Positions 44,313 through 53,079 of a stretch of DNA of 61,140 nucleotides are shown here, piece by piece. The stretch lies in NCBI GenBank assembly GCA_000961725.1, contig LADS01000011.1:1-61140 (forward strand). The letters run 5' to 3'. This DNA is from Desulfobulbaceae bacterium BRH_c16a. Lineage in GTDB: Bacteria; Desulfobacterota; Desulfobulbia; Desulfobulbales; Desulfocapsaceae. Below the pieces are notes generated by a model. The model was not told where the DNA came from. It did no database searches and worked only from the letters and a program-made list of their open reading frames with translations. Positions within the stretch are counted from its first letter, which is position 1, and every line of letters starts with the position of its first letter. Both the position numbers and the translations under genes were made by a program.

Positions 44313-45263
44313 ATGATTATCAGCGCCAGCAGAAGAACCGACATCCCCGCCTTTTATTCGGAGTGGTTGGTACAGAGGCTCCGGGCAGGTTTTGTCCTGG
44401 TCCGCAATCCCATGAATTATCGCCAGGTGTCGAGGATCGGCCTGTCACCTTCGTGCATCGAATGCCTTGTTTTCTGGACCAAGAATCCACAGGACATGAT
44501 GGCGAGACTTACGGAAATTGCAAGCCTTGGCTATCGATTCTATTTCCTTTTCACCCTCACCGCCTACGATGAAAGAATTGAAAAAAATGTCCCTCCGCTC
44601 AAAGAGAGGGTCGAGATATTTCAAACACTCTCCGCCCGGATCGGCAGGGAAAGGATACTCTGGCGATATGACCCCATCCTGTTCAACGACCGCTACTCCC
44701 AGGCATTTCACCGCAAAGCCTTTGCCGGCCTTGTCGAAAAGCTGTCCGGCTTTACCGACCGGTGCATCGTCAGCTTTCTCCAGATGTACAGGAAGTGCGA
44801 GCGAAACTTGAAAGGTCTGGCCCCTGCGGGTCCCCCGGCTGCAGAGCAGATCGACCTTCTCCGTAGCTTGCAGATTCTTGGCGCGAACCACGGCATTACC
44901 CTGCAATCGTGTGCACAGGGTTCCGGACTGGGTGACGAACTGGCAAAAGCTGGAATCCCTCCCGGCAGATGTATCGACGGCAAACTGGTCGAAAGGATCC
45001 GCGGCGCGGTGATAACAGCCGGAAAAGATAAGAATCAGCGAAAGGATTGCGGCTGCATCGAGAGCATCGACATCGGCGCCTACAATTCCTGTCCCCATCA
45101 TTGTCTCTACTGTTATGCCAACAGCGGCCTGGGCTCGGTGGCAAAAAACTTCGCCGCCCACAACCCTGACGCTCCTCTGCTCTACGGGTGCATCGACAAA
45201 GAGGATAAGATAACGGAAAGATATCTTAAACCGCTGGCTAAAAAACAGCTCCGGCTTTTTTGA
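44313..45263 (+). CDS. DUF1848 protein, radical-SAM-like, with C-terminal clamp motif
   Basis: 316 residues. Start MIISASRRTDIPAFYSEWL with GAGGAAG upstream is the DUF1848 hallmark, followed by FWTKNPQDM and RYDPILFNDRY. The C-terminal part has an Fe-S-like cluster of cysteines: DCGC, then CPHHCLYCYAN. The last residues KKQLRLF match the beta-clamp motif QLxLF. DUF1848 has no assigned reaction. Single gene. Confidence 0.82.
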   Translation: MIISASRRTDIPAFYSEWLVQRLRAGFVLVRNPMNYRQVSRIGLSPSCIECLVFWTKNPQDMMARLTEIASLGYRFYFLFTLTAYDERIEKNVPPLKERVEIFQTLSARIGRERILWRYDPILFNDRYSQAFHRKAFAGLVEKLSGFTDRCIVSFLQMYRKCERNLKGLAPAGPPAAEQIDLLRSLQILGANHGITLQSCAQGSGLGDELAKAGIPPGRCIDGKLVERIRGAVITAGKDKNQRKDCGCIESIDIGAYNSCPHHCLYCYANSGLGSVAKNFAAHNPDAPLLYGCIDKEDKITERYLKPLAKKQLRLF

Positions 45264-45810
45264 TTCTTGATGAAATTGATTTCCAGCAAGAAACGGGATA
45301 CAGGCTTGTCGTTCTGTGTCGGTATAGGTCCGTTCCTGTTCCGTCGTTGACAGATTGTAAAGACCGTTTACTGTATTGCCGACAAGGACTATCCGAACCT
45401 CTTCACCCGATCTGTGTAGGGATTTTCCTTACTTCATTTTCAGCACTTACCCTACCTTCTTCCAGGGCGCAGCCTTACTTCTTTGTAGGCTGACCCCTTA
45501 CGCCTAACTCCGTACTTTTCCTACATATAAAAAAGCAATTGGCTGATTTTCTTCTCACCTTCATTCTTCTATAGTGACTGTTAATATTTCGGTTGCCATC
45601 CCCACGTCTGCCGGGTGGTGGTTCCCCTGATTTTCTTGTCATGCACAAGGCTTTTTCCAGGGTGCATGACAGGTGCGCTTGATCCGGTTTCCTTGTGCCA
45701 GGAGGGGGGGAGGGGTTGGAGGCGCAGCTATAATGGGATACGGTCCGGTTATACATGCCGGGCTTTCACACTTCTTACCTCACTTGTGATGAACAAGAAA
45801 GGAGTCTTAA
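45264..45810 (+). other. Leader region of the formate dehydrogenase operon
   Basis: About 550 bp without a supported gene. A 77-codon frame (45260-45493) has no recognisable features. The region holds a strong inverted repeat (45637-45671) and ends in AAAGGAG before fdnG. I could not assign sigma-54 or a clear -35/-10. Confidence 0.5.
45637..45671. promoter_or_regulatory. 10-bp perfect inverted repeat upstream of formate dehydrogenase
   Basis: TGTCATGCAC (45637-45646) and GTGCATGACA (45662-45671) pair perfectly across 15 nt and can be extended by a G-U and a C-G pair. It is 140 bp before the fdnG start, so it could be an operator or a structured 5' leader, for example a molybdenum, tungsten or selenium response. 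Confidence 0.5.
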
Positions 45811-48800
45811 ATGGGAGTATCAAGGCGGGATTTTTTGAAGCTGTCAGGCGGCACCGTTCTGGTTGCATCGCTTGGCGTGAACCTCGACCCTGCAAAGGCC
45901 TATGCCAAGGAATTGAGAATCAAGAACGCCAAGCAGTCCACGACGGTCTGCCCATACTGTTCTGTAGGGTGCGGTATAATCGTCTATGCGGAGAACGGCA
46001 AGATTATCAACACCGAGGGTGACCCGGATCATCCGATCAGTGAAGGGGCCCTTTGTTCCAAAGGCTCTTCAGTGAGCCAGCTCGTCAACAACGACACGCG
46101 TGTCAAAAAACCGATGTACCGCGAGCCCGGCGGCACGGCGTGGAAAGAAGTGGAATGGGACTGGGCGCTGGACAGAATCGCCCGCCTGGTCAAAGACTCT
46201 CGCGACAAAAGCTTCAAGACGGTCTCAAAGGCTAAAGTCAAGGAAACGCAGCCCGACGGCACCGTGATTGAAGTCGAAAAAGAGTTTGTGGTCAACCGGA
46301 CCGACGCCATCGCCCACGTTGGCAGCGCCGCCCTCGACAACGAGGAATGCTACATTCTGCAGAAAATGATTCGGTCATGGGGCCTGGTGCACGTCGAGCA
46401 CCAGGCGCGTATCTGACACAGTGCAACTGTTGCGGCTCTGGCAGAGTCGTTCGGACGCGGTGCAATGACCAACCACTGGATTGACCTGAAAAACGCCGAT
46501 GTTATATTGGTGATGGGCAGTAATCCGGCATCAAACCACCCCATTTCAATGAAATGGATTATGCGCGCCCGGGAAAAAGGCGCGAAACTGATTTGCGTGG
46601 ACCCACGTTTTACGCAGACTGCCGCGAAAGCGGATCTCTACGCCCCGCTTCGTTCCGGAACGGATATCGCCTTCCTCGGCGGGATGATCAGGTACATTCT
46701 CGAAAACGACCTCATTTTCAAAGAATATGTCGTCAACTACACCAATGCCTCTTTCCTGGTAAATCCCGACTACAAAGGGCCGGCCGATCTTGACGGTCTG
46801 TTCTCCGGATATAACCTGGAGAAGAAAAATTATGACAAAACAACCTGGTCTTTCCAGAAAGACGAGAACGGAATCGCCCTGAAGGACCCTTCTCTGAAAG
46901 ATCCCAACTGCGTATTCCAGCTCCTGAAGAAGCACTATGATCGTTACACCCCGGAAGCAGTAGTGAGCATCACCGGGACGCCAATGGACAAACTGATGGA
47001 CGTGTACGAACTCTATGCGTCCACCTACAAGCCCGACCGGGTCGGAACCGAGTGCTATGCCATGGGCTGGACCCAGCATACCGTCGGTACCCAGAACATC
47101 CGGACCATGACCATCATCCAGCAGTTGCTCGGCAACATGGGCATGCCCGGCGGCGGCATCAACGCCATGCGTGGCGAGGCCAATGTCCAGGGCTCCACCG
47201 ATTATGGTCTCCTGTTTCATATCCTGCCCGGCTACAATCCGACACCGAATGCATCCCTGGTCGACCTTGCGACGTATATTGAGAAAACCACCCCGAAAAC
47301 CAATGAACCGCGAAGCGTCAACTGGTGGGCCAACCGCAACAAGTACATCACCAGCTACCTCAAGGCTGTCTATGGAACGGCAGCGACCAAAGAGAATGAT
47401 TTCGGCTACTCCTGGCTGCCGAAGACAGACGTGGGCCAGAACGCTTCATGGCTGATGATCTTCGATAAGATGCTGAAGGGAGAGTTTGATGGGTTCTTCG
47501 CCTGGGGACAGAACCCGGCATGTTCGGGAGCCAACTCCATCAAGACCCGCCAGGCCATGACCAAGCTCAAGTGGCTGGTCAACGTCAATCTTTTCGACAA
47601 CGAGACCGGCTCCTTCTGGCGCGGTCCCGGCATGAATCCCAAAGAAATCGAGACCGAGGTGTTCATGCTGCCCTGCTGCTCCTCAATGGAGAAAGAAGGC
47701 AGTATCTCCAACTCCGGACGGATGGCGCAGTGGCGATACAAGGCCGTTGAACCCGTCGGTCAGTCAATGCCCGACGCCGAGATCATCAATGAACTGTTTT
47801 TCAAGGTCAGGGAACTCTACAAGAAGGAAGGCGGCGCCTATGCCGATCCCATCGTCAATCTGAGCTGGGAGTACGGGGAAAAGGATGCATCCGGCAAAAT
47901 CAAACACATGGATGTACATGTCATAGCCAAGGAGATCAATGGCTACTTCCTCGAGGATGTGTACGACATGAAGGCCACTCCGCCTAAACTCATAGGCAAA
48001 AAAGGGGATCTGGTCACGAGTTTCCCCTCCCTGCAGGCCGACGGGTCCACCTCGTGCGGGAACTGGATCTACTGTAACTCCTATATCCTGAAGGACGGCA
48101 AAGAAGTCAACATGATGAAGCGGCGCGGCAAGGATGACCCAACGGGACTTGGGCTCTATCCGGGCTGGGCCTGGGCGTGGCCGGTAAACCGGCGGATTAT
48201 CTACAACCGGGCCTCGGTAGACCTGCAGGGACAGCCGTGGGATCCAAAACGGCCGCTCCTCAAATGGAATGCGACCAAGCTTGCCGCAACCGGCAAACCA
48301 GGCGTCTGGGAGGGCGATGTTCCCGACGGCCCGGCACCGCCGATGGGCACCGACGGAAAATTTCCATTTATCATGAAGCCCGATGGAGTTGCCTCGATTT
48401 TCGGCCCCGGCCTGGTGGAAGGTCCATTCCCGGAGCATTACGAGGCTCTGGAGTGTCCGGTACAGGTAAACGCCATGTCCGGCCAGCGGATCAATCCGAC
48501 CATCAAGATCTTCGGCGACAAGATGGACGCTTTTGCTTCCTGCGATGCGAGATTTCCGTTTGTCGGCACCACTTACCGGGTATCGGAACACTGGCAGACC
48601 GGCTGTATGACGCGGCACTGTTCCTGGCTGCTTGAAATGCAGCCACAGAACTTTGTCGAAATGAGCATTGAACTGGGAAAAGAGCTGAACTTGAACAACG
48701 GTGAGACGGTTGTCGTTACTTCCGCCCGCGGCGAGGTAAAAGCGGTCGCGCTGATCTCCGAACGGTTCAAACCTTTCAAGATAGCGGACTCGACCGTCCA

Positions 48801-48951
48801 CCAGGTCGGTCTTCCCTGGCATTTCGGATGGCAGTTCCCCGAGGATGGCAGTGGGTACGACAGTGCTAACATGCTGACACCGAACGTGGGCGACGCGAAC
48901 ACAATGATACCCGAGTCGAAGGCCTTTATGGTCAACGTCCGGAAGGCATAG
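45811..48951 (+). CDS. fdnG: Periplasmic formate dehydrogenase alpha subunit, selenoprotein (UGA = Sec202)
   Basis: 1046 residues when TGA at 46414-46416 is read as selenocysteine. Both sides of the codon match the family: EHQARI-U-HSATVAALAESFGRGAMTNHW, where E. coli FdnG has HQARV-U-HGPTVA. The gene starts with a twin-arginine signal (MGVSRRDFLKLSGG) and has a [4Fe-4S] site C47, C50, C54, C82. Molybdopterin blocks and a C-terminal binding domain follow. It oxidises formate to CO2 in the periplasm, passing electrons to the beta and gamma subunits. AAAGGAG precedes the start. A plain ORF caller would split it at 46416/46465. Mo or W content is unknown. Confidence 0.95.
46430..46444 (+). promoter_or_regulatory. 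Candidate SECIS stem-loop in fdnG
   Basis: Starting 13 nt after the UGA, TTGC (46430-46433) pairs with GCAG (46441-46444) around a loop GGCTCTG; further pairs are partly non-canonical. Position and the G-rich/UCU apical loop fit the bacterial SECIS recognised by SelB. Confidence 0.6.
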
Positions 48952-48961
48952 GGGGTGAAAT

Positions 48962-49726
48962 ATGGCAAACGATAACAACCGCAAAGCAATCCTGGTGACT
49001 CCGGAAGACTGCATCGGCTGCAGGGCATGCCAGGTTGCCTGCAAGTCCTGGAACCAGCTGCCGGGCATCTCGACGAAGAACAACGGCACATATCAAAACC
49101 CGCCGGATCTGGCGAGTGCGGCATTCAACATCATCCAGTACAACGAGGTGCCGTCGCAGGAAAATCCCGTGCGCTGGCTCTTTGTCAGCAGGCGGTGCAT
49201 GCACTGCGAGGACGCGGGATGCATGACGATCTGTCCCTCCGGCGCATTGTACAGGACGTCGGAAGGCGCCGTGGCCTACGACCGCGACAAGTGCATCGGC
49301 TGCAAGCTCTGTGTCAACGCTTGCCCGTTCGATGTACCGCGTTACGATGCGGAGAACAAAGTAACAAAATGTCATCAATGCACAGATCGGACCACCGCAG
49401 GAATGCAGCCGGCCTGTGTCAAAACCTGCCCCACCGGCGCGTTGCGGTACGGTGATCGGAATGAGCTTATCACTGTCGCCAAAAAAGATGGCTTCGGCAC
49501 TATTTACGGCGAAAATGACCTGAGCGGCCTGGGTTCGATCTACGCGTTCAAAGAGGAGCCAAAGCTTTACGGGATGAAGGAGAATCCAACTATCCCGAGC
49601 AGCGTGGTCTTCTGGCATACGTATTTGAAGCCGCTTTCATTTATCGGACTGGGCGGCGTGGTTGCTGCAGCGGCGATCCACTATCTGGCAATCGGCCCCC
49701 ACAAGGAAAAGGAAGAGGAGGTATAA
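48962..49726 (+). CDS. fdnH: Formate dehydrogenase beta subunit (4x[4Fe-4S])
   Basis: 254 residues with four ferredoxin-like cysteine groups: CIGCRACQVACK, CMHCEDAGCMTICPSGAL, CIGCKLCVNACPFDV and CHQCTD...CVKTCPTGAL. One C-terminal membrane helix (PLSFIGLGGVVAAAAIHYLAI) anchors it, as in FdnH. It carries electrons from the alpha subunit to cytochrome b. It starts 10 bp after fdnG and ends 1 bp before fdnI. Confidence 0.93.
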   Translation: MANDNNRKAILVTPEDCIGCRACQVACKSWNQLPGISTKNNGTYQNPPDLASAAFNIIQYNEVPSQENPVRWLFVSRRCMHCEDAGCMTICPSGALYRTSEGAVAYDRDKCIGCKLCVNACPFDVPRYDAENKVTKCHQCTDRTTAGMQPACVKTCPTGALRYGDRNELITVAKKDGFGTIYGENDLSGLGSIYAFKEEPKLYGMKENPTIPSSVVFWHTYLKPLSFIGLGGVVAAAAIHYLAIGPHKEKEEEV

Positions 49727-49727
49727 C

Positions 49728-50333
49728 ATGGCAGAGATGGTAAGAAAATCTAGTGTAGACGAGGTCCTGAACCACTGGATACTCGCCGGAAGCTGCATCC
49801 TGCTGATGATCACGGGATTCGCTTTCCTGTTCCAGATGAAGTCCGTCGGTTCCGTATTCGGCGGGTTCAATATTATGAAAGAAGTGCATAACTGGGGAGG
49901 AGTGGTATTCAGTCTGTCCCTCCTCTACTCGATGCGCCATTACTTGAAAGATGCCTTCGAATATGACGCCGACGATGCCCAATGGTTTAAAGTGGCGGGA
50001 GGCTATCTGTCCCACAAGGTGAAGGTTCCGCCGATGGGAAAATACAATCCCGGCCAGAAGCTCTATTATCTGGGTATTGTGGGGGCCGGGATAGCCATCG
50101 CCGTTTCCGGCTTCGCCATCTGGCTCATGAAGGATAATGCTAGCGTGATGCTCATTTCACATCTGGTGCATAATGTGGCGTTTTGTGTCTTCGTCATCGC
50201 TGTTCCGGTGCATATCTACTTGAGCACACTGGCGAATCCTGGAACATTCCAGATCATGGTGACGGGCATGCTGCCGCTCAGCGAAGCCAAGAAGAAATAT
50301 CCGAAATGGATGAAGGCGGCCGGAAAGATGTAA
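49728..50333 (+). CDS. fdnI: Formate dehydrogenase cytochrome b556 (gamma) subunit
   Basis: 201 residues from the ATG at 49728, preceded by AGGAGGT. Four membrane segments and His residues placed as heme ligands (LNHWILAG, VHNWGG, SMRHYLK, LVHNVAFC, VPVHIY). It passes electrons to the quinone pool. The three subunits are one operon ended by the hairpin at 50367. Confidence 0.9.
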   Translation: MAEMVRKSSVDEVLNHWILAGSCILLMITGFAFLFQMKSVGSVFGGFNIMKEVHNWGGVVFSLSLLYSMRHYLKDAFEYDADDAQWFKVAGGYLSHKVKVPPMGKYNPGQKLYYLGIVGAGIAIAVSGFAIWLMKDNASVMLISHLVHNVAFCVFVIAVPVHIYLSTLANPGTFQIMVTGMLPLSEAKKKYPKWMKAAGKM

Positions 50334-50366
50334 TTCCGGCTCCTATTGCCAACCTAACGTAAGGAG

Positions 50367-50394
50367 AAAAGGGGATACTTCGGTATCCCCTTTT
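50367..50394 (+). terminator. Perfect hairpin with UUCG loop between fdnI and the selenoprotein gene
   Basis: AAAAGGGGATAC - TTCG - GTATCCCCTTTT is a 12-bp stem closed by a C(UUCG)G tetraloop, followed by more T. It has every property of an intrinsic terminator of fdnGHI. But AAGGAG (50361-50366) directly precedes it, and the next ATG (50403) is 8 nt beyond its base, so it could also bridge a ribosome site to that start. Confidence 0.85.
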
Positions 50395-50402
50395 TTAATA
50401 CA

Positions 50403-50996
50403 ATGATAAAACAACTGCTGATGTGTCTTTCCATCCTGCTTCTCTGCGGGATGGCCCATGCAGAGGAGAAAAGAATCGAGGTCCCGACCGGCGATTCTCC
50501 TTCCCTGGGACCCGCCGATGCGCCGGTCACAATTATCGAGTTCATCGATTTCCAGTGACCGCACTGTGTGGCGGCCGGTCCGACCGTCAAACAGCTCATG
50601 GAGACCTACCCCGGCAAGATAAGGCGGGTTATCAAGAATTACCCATATAAATACAGGGACTTCTCGAGGATTGCAGCCGAAGCTTCTCTTGCTGCAAGGG
50701 ATCAGGGTAAGTACTGGGAGATGCACGAAATCCTGCTGACCCGCTCACCGAAGCTTGACCGGGCCAGCCTGATAGCCTATGCTGGTGAGATGGGACTCGA
50801 CGTAAAAAAATTTACCGAATCAATTGACAGTGGCAGGCACGCCCGGGATATTGACCGCGATCTCAAACTTGCCGAGTCGATAGACCTCTACAATACACCG
50901 ACATTCTACATCAATGGCCTCCAAATTATTGGAGAGCGCCCCTTCGACTACTTCAAAAAGATCATCGATGAACAATTGAAAAAAACAGGAATGTAA
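50403..50996 (+). CDS. DsbA/thioredoxin-fold selenoprotein with U-P-H-C active site
   Basis: 197 residues when TGA at 50556-50558 is selenocysteine 52. The site reads IEFIDFQ-U-PHC, where DsbA-like proteins have FxDFxCPxC, and the frame stays open and homologous on both sides (51 codons before, 145 after). cis-Pro region NTPTFYINGLQIIGERPFDYFKKII. A signal peptide (MIKQLLMCLSILLLCGMAHA) places it in the periplasm. It should reduce or oxidise disulfides or handle peroxide with a selenenyl active site. No Shine-Dalgarno is adjacent to the ATG; see the hairpin entry. Sits between fdnGHI and a cytochrome c peroxidase. Confidence 0.88.
50564..50594 (+). promoter_or_regulatory. SECIS-like stem-loop in the thioredoxin-fold gene
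   Basis: CTGT/ACAG (50564-50567 and 50591-50594) is an outer stem; after a 2-nt internal loop, GGCGG (50570-50574) pairs with CCGTC (50584-50588) around a loop containing GGTC. The upper stem starts 11 nt after the UGA, the same distance as in E. coli fdhF, and GGUC in the loop is the SelB-contact sequence. Confidence 0.7.
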
Positions 50997-51000
50997 CCGG

Positions 51001-52056
51001 ATGAGAAGAATAATTTGGATAATCCTCGCGGTGCTCTGCTTGCCGGTTTCAAGCTTGTCCGGCCAGGTGGAGTCGTTGAAAGACGTCCCTTTCCCTGGAA
51101 ACAACCTTCAGACGATTGCAAAAGTCGAACTTGGCAAGAAACTTTTCTTCGACCGACGATTGTCCGGCGACGGGACCATGAGCTGTGCGACCTGCCACGA
51201 TCCCAATCTGGGCTACAGCGACGGACTTGAAATTTCGCTCAACTATCCTACTACCCGAAACTGGCGCAACTCTCCGACGTTGATAAACGTCGGATTCCAG
51301 AAATTCCTGTTTCATGACGGACGGGCGTCAAGCCTTGAAGAGCAGGCGCTGTTCCCGATGATGTCGGCTTTCGAGATGAACCAGAATCTCGATTTCATGG
51401 AGGAGGAAATCCGCGCAGTACCTGAATATGTTGCAGAGTTCACGGATGTTTTTGGAGAAGGAGACGTGAACCGGGAGCACATCGCGATGGCTATTGCCGC
51501 CTTCGAACGGTCCCTCGTTTCACGCGATGCGCCACTTGACCGGTATCTGAACGGAGATAAAAACGCTTTTTCGCCGGAGGCGTTGCAAGGGTATAAGATA
51601 TTTACAGGCAAAGGGAAGTGCACCGAGTGCCATTATGGAAGCAATCTGGCAGATGACCGGTTCCACGTCCTCAATGTCCAGGAGAACCCCGAGCACTTAA
51701 AAGACCCGCGGATTGCGGCAACGCGCCGGTTCGTCGCCAAAGTTTATCATTACGAGGAATACAGGACGCTCGCCGAAGATCCCGGCAGGTACCTCATCAC
51801 CAAGGATCAGAAAGACTGGAAAGCATTCAGAACACCGACGCTCAGGGAAATAGCCATGACCGCACCCTACATGCACAACGGCATCTACGCAACCCTGGAC
51901 GAGGTAATTGAATTCTTCAACGGGGGAGGCGGCAAGGGCAACACCGTGCTTAAACCCCTGCACCTCACACCCGCGGAGAAGGATCGCCTCAGAATCTTCC
52001 TTGAAGAAGGACTGACCGGAGTGCCGATCGCCTTTACCTATCCCAAAATTCCATAA
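51001..52056 (+). CDS. Di-heme cytochrome c peroxidase (MauG/CcpA family)
   Basis: 351 residues with a signal peptide and two c-type heme sites, C62-ATC-H66 and C207-TEC-H211. EMNQNLDFM, APYMHNGIYATLDEVIEFFNGGGG match the family. It reduces hydrogen peroxide in the periplasm or modifies a partner protein. Starts 4 bp after the selenoprotein stop and ends 8 bp before fdhE, so the selenoprotein, peroxidase and fdhE are one transcription unit. Confidence 0.9.
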   Translation: MRRIIWIILAVLCLPVSSLSGQVESLKDVPFPGNNLQTIAKVELGKKLFFDRRLSGDGTMSCATCHDPNLGYSDGLEISLNYPTTRNWRNSPTLINVGFQKFLFHDGRASSLEEQALFPMMSAFEMNQNLDFMEEEIRAVPEYVAEFTDVFGEGDVNREHIAMAIAAFERSLVSRDAPLDRYLNGDKNAFSPEALQGYKIFTGKGKCTECHYGSNLADDRFHVLNVQENPEHLKDPRIAATRRFVAKVYHYEEYRTLAEDPGRYLITKDQKDWKAFRTPTLREIAMTAPYMHNGIYATLDEVIEFFNGGGGKGNTVLKPLHLTPAEKDRLRIFLEEGLTGVPIAFTYPKIP

Positions 52057-52064
52057 GGAGCATT

Positions 52065-52835
52065 ATGACCATTGATATTCAGGCCTTGATCGACAAGAAG
52101 CCTCACCTTAAAGACCCACTTGAGTTGTACGCCAAATGGCAGCGTTTTCACCAGGAGGCCTCGGAACTTCTGCCGAAAGGCAGATCGGCCATGTCGCCGG
52201 AGGACTCCAAAGCATATCCGAGGGACTGCGCCGGCCCTGTTTTCCGATTGTTTGTCTCCATCTTCGGCCTGCCGGCTGAGGAATTCGAACCGCTTTGCCA
52301 GGCGATGGAGAACGGCGACATCGACTTCATGCGGCTGCCACTCGACGAGATCCCGGCAATTTCGTCCCTTGCCTGCAGCGAAGAAGAACTGGGCGCAATC
52401 CTGTTCCTGTTGAGCAGGCCCTACTTTCTGGCGTTGCGTGAAGCCTTTCCGCTGGACGGCAGCGAATGGAATGATGGACGGTGTCCTTTGTGCTCGGCAC
52501 GAGCGGCCCTCTCGACCATAACCGAAGGGCCCAGCCGCAACCTGCACTGCTCCTTCTGCGGCACCTCAGGCCCCTTTCGATTCATCGGCTGCCCGAACTG
52601 CGGATCCGTGGATACGGCACAGCTCACCGCTATAATGTCTGAGGATGAACCTGGATTTCGCGTTTCCACCTGCGACGCCTGCCAAACCTATGTGAAGGTC
52701 GTCGAGGGACCGATCCTCAAGGAAATGGCGATCGACCTGGCCGATATGGCGAGCCTCCCGCTCGATATCATCGCTCAAGGCAAGGGATACGTTCGCATGG
52801 CGCCAAATCCCATCAGCTTGAAAAAAATGGAGTAA
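52065..52835 (+). CDS. fdhE: Formate dehydrogenase accessory protein FdhE
   Basis: 256 residues with AAGGAG ahead of the ATG. The C-terminal half is a rubredoxin-like zinc/iron domain with CPLC, CSFCG, CPNCG and CDAC pairs, as in FdhE. It is needed to assemble active formate dehydrogenase. Placement behind fdnGHI supports the name. Confidence 0.88.
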   Translation: MTIDIQALIDKKPHLKDPLELYAKWQRFHQEASELLPKGRSAMSPEDSKAYPRDCAGPVFRLFVSIFGLPAEEFEPLCQAMENGDIDFMRLPLDEIPAISSLACSEEELGAILFLLSRPYFLALREAFPLDGSEWNDGRCPLCSARAALSTITEGPSRNLHCSFCGTSGPFRFIGCPNCGSVDTAQLTAIMSEDEPGFRVSTCDACQTYVKVVEGPILKEMAIDLADMASLPLDIIAQGKGYVRMAPNPISLKKME

Positions 52836-52891
52836 CGGAAAGTTCAGGAATTTTCCTGACTGTTTTCATCACCCTTCAGGCTGTAAGCATG

Positions 52892-52920
52892 AAAGGGCTG
52901 TTCAAACCGAACAGCCCTTT
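52892..52920 (+). terminator. Rho-independent terminator behind fdhE
   Basis: AAAGGGCTGTTC - AAACC - GAACAGCCCTTT is a perfect 12-bp stem followed by CGATTTTC, 56 bp after the fdhE stop. Confidence 0.8.
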
Positions 52921-53079
52921 CGATTTTCGACTCTCCATCGAATTCAACACCTTATTTACTGAAGGGCTCTTCCGGGCTGGAATTCAGTGGCGTTCTCGTT
53001 ATCTTCTGGTTTATAAGATTCACCACATCTCTCGTAAGCTATAGAGCCAAGATATTCATTTACTACCGGGCGACGACCA

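Noticed and set aside
45811..46416. Two separate formate dehydrogenase genes at 45811-46416 and 46465-48951
   Set aside because: Same frame, contiguous family homology across TGA at the known Sec position; one selenoprotein gene is the better reading.
47764..49089. 441-codon minus-strand ORF opposite the formate dehydrogenase genes
   Set aside because: Spans two real genes on the other strand and has no domain signature.
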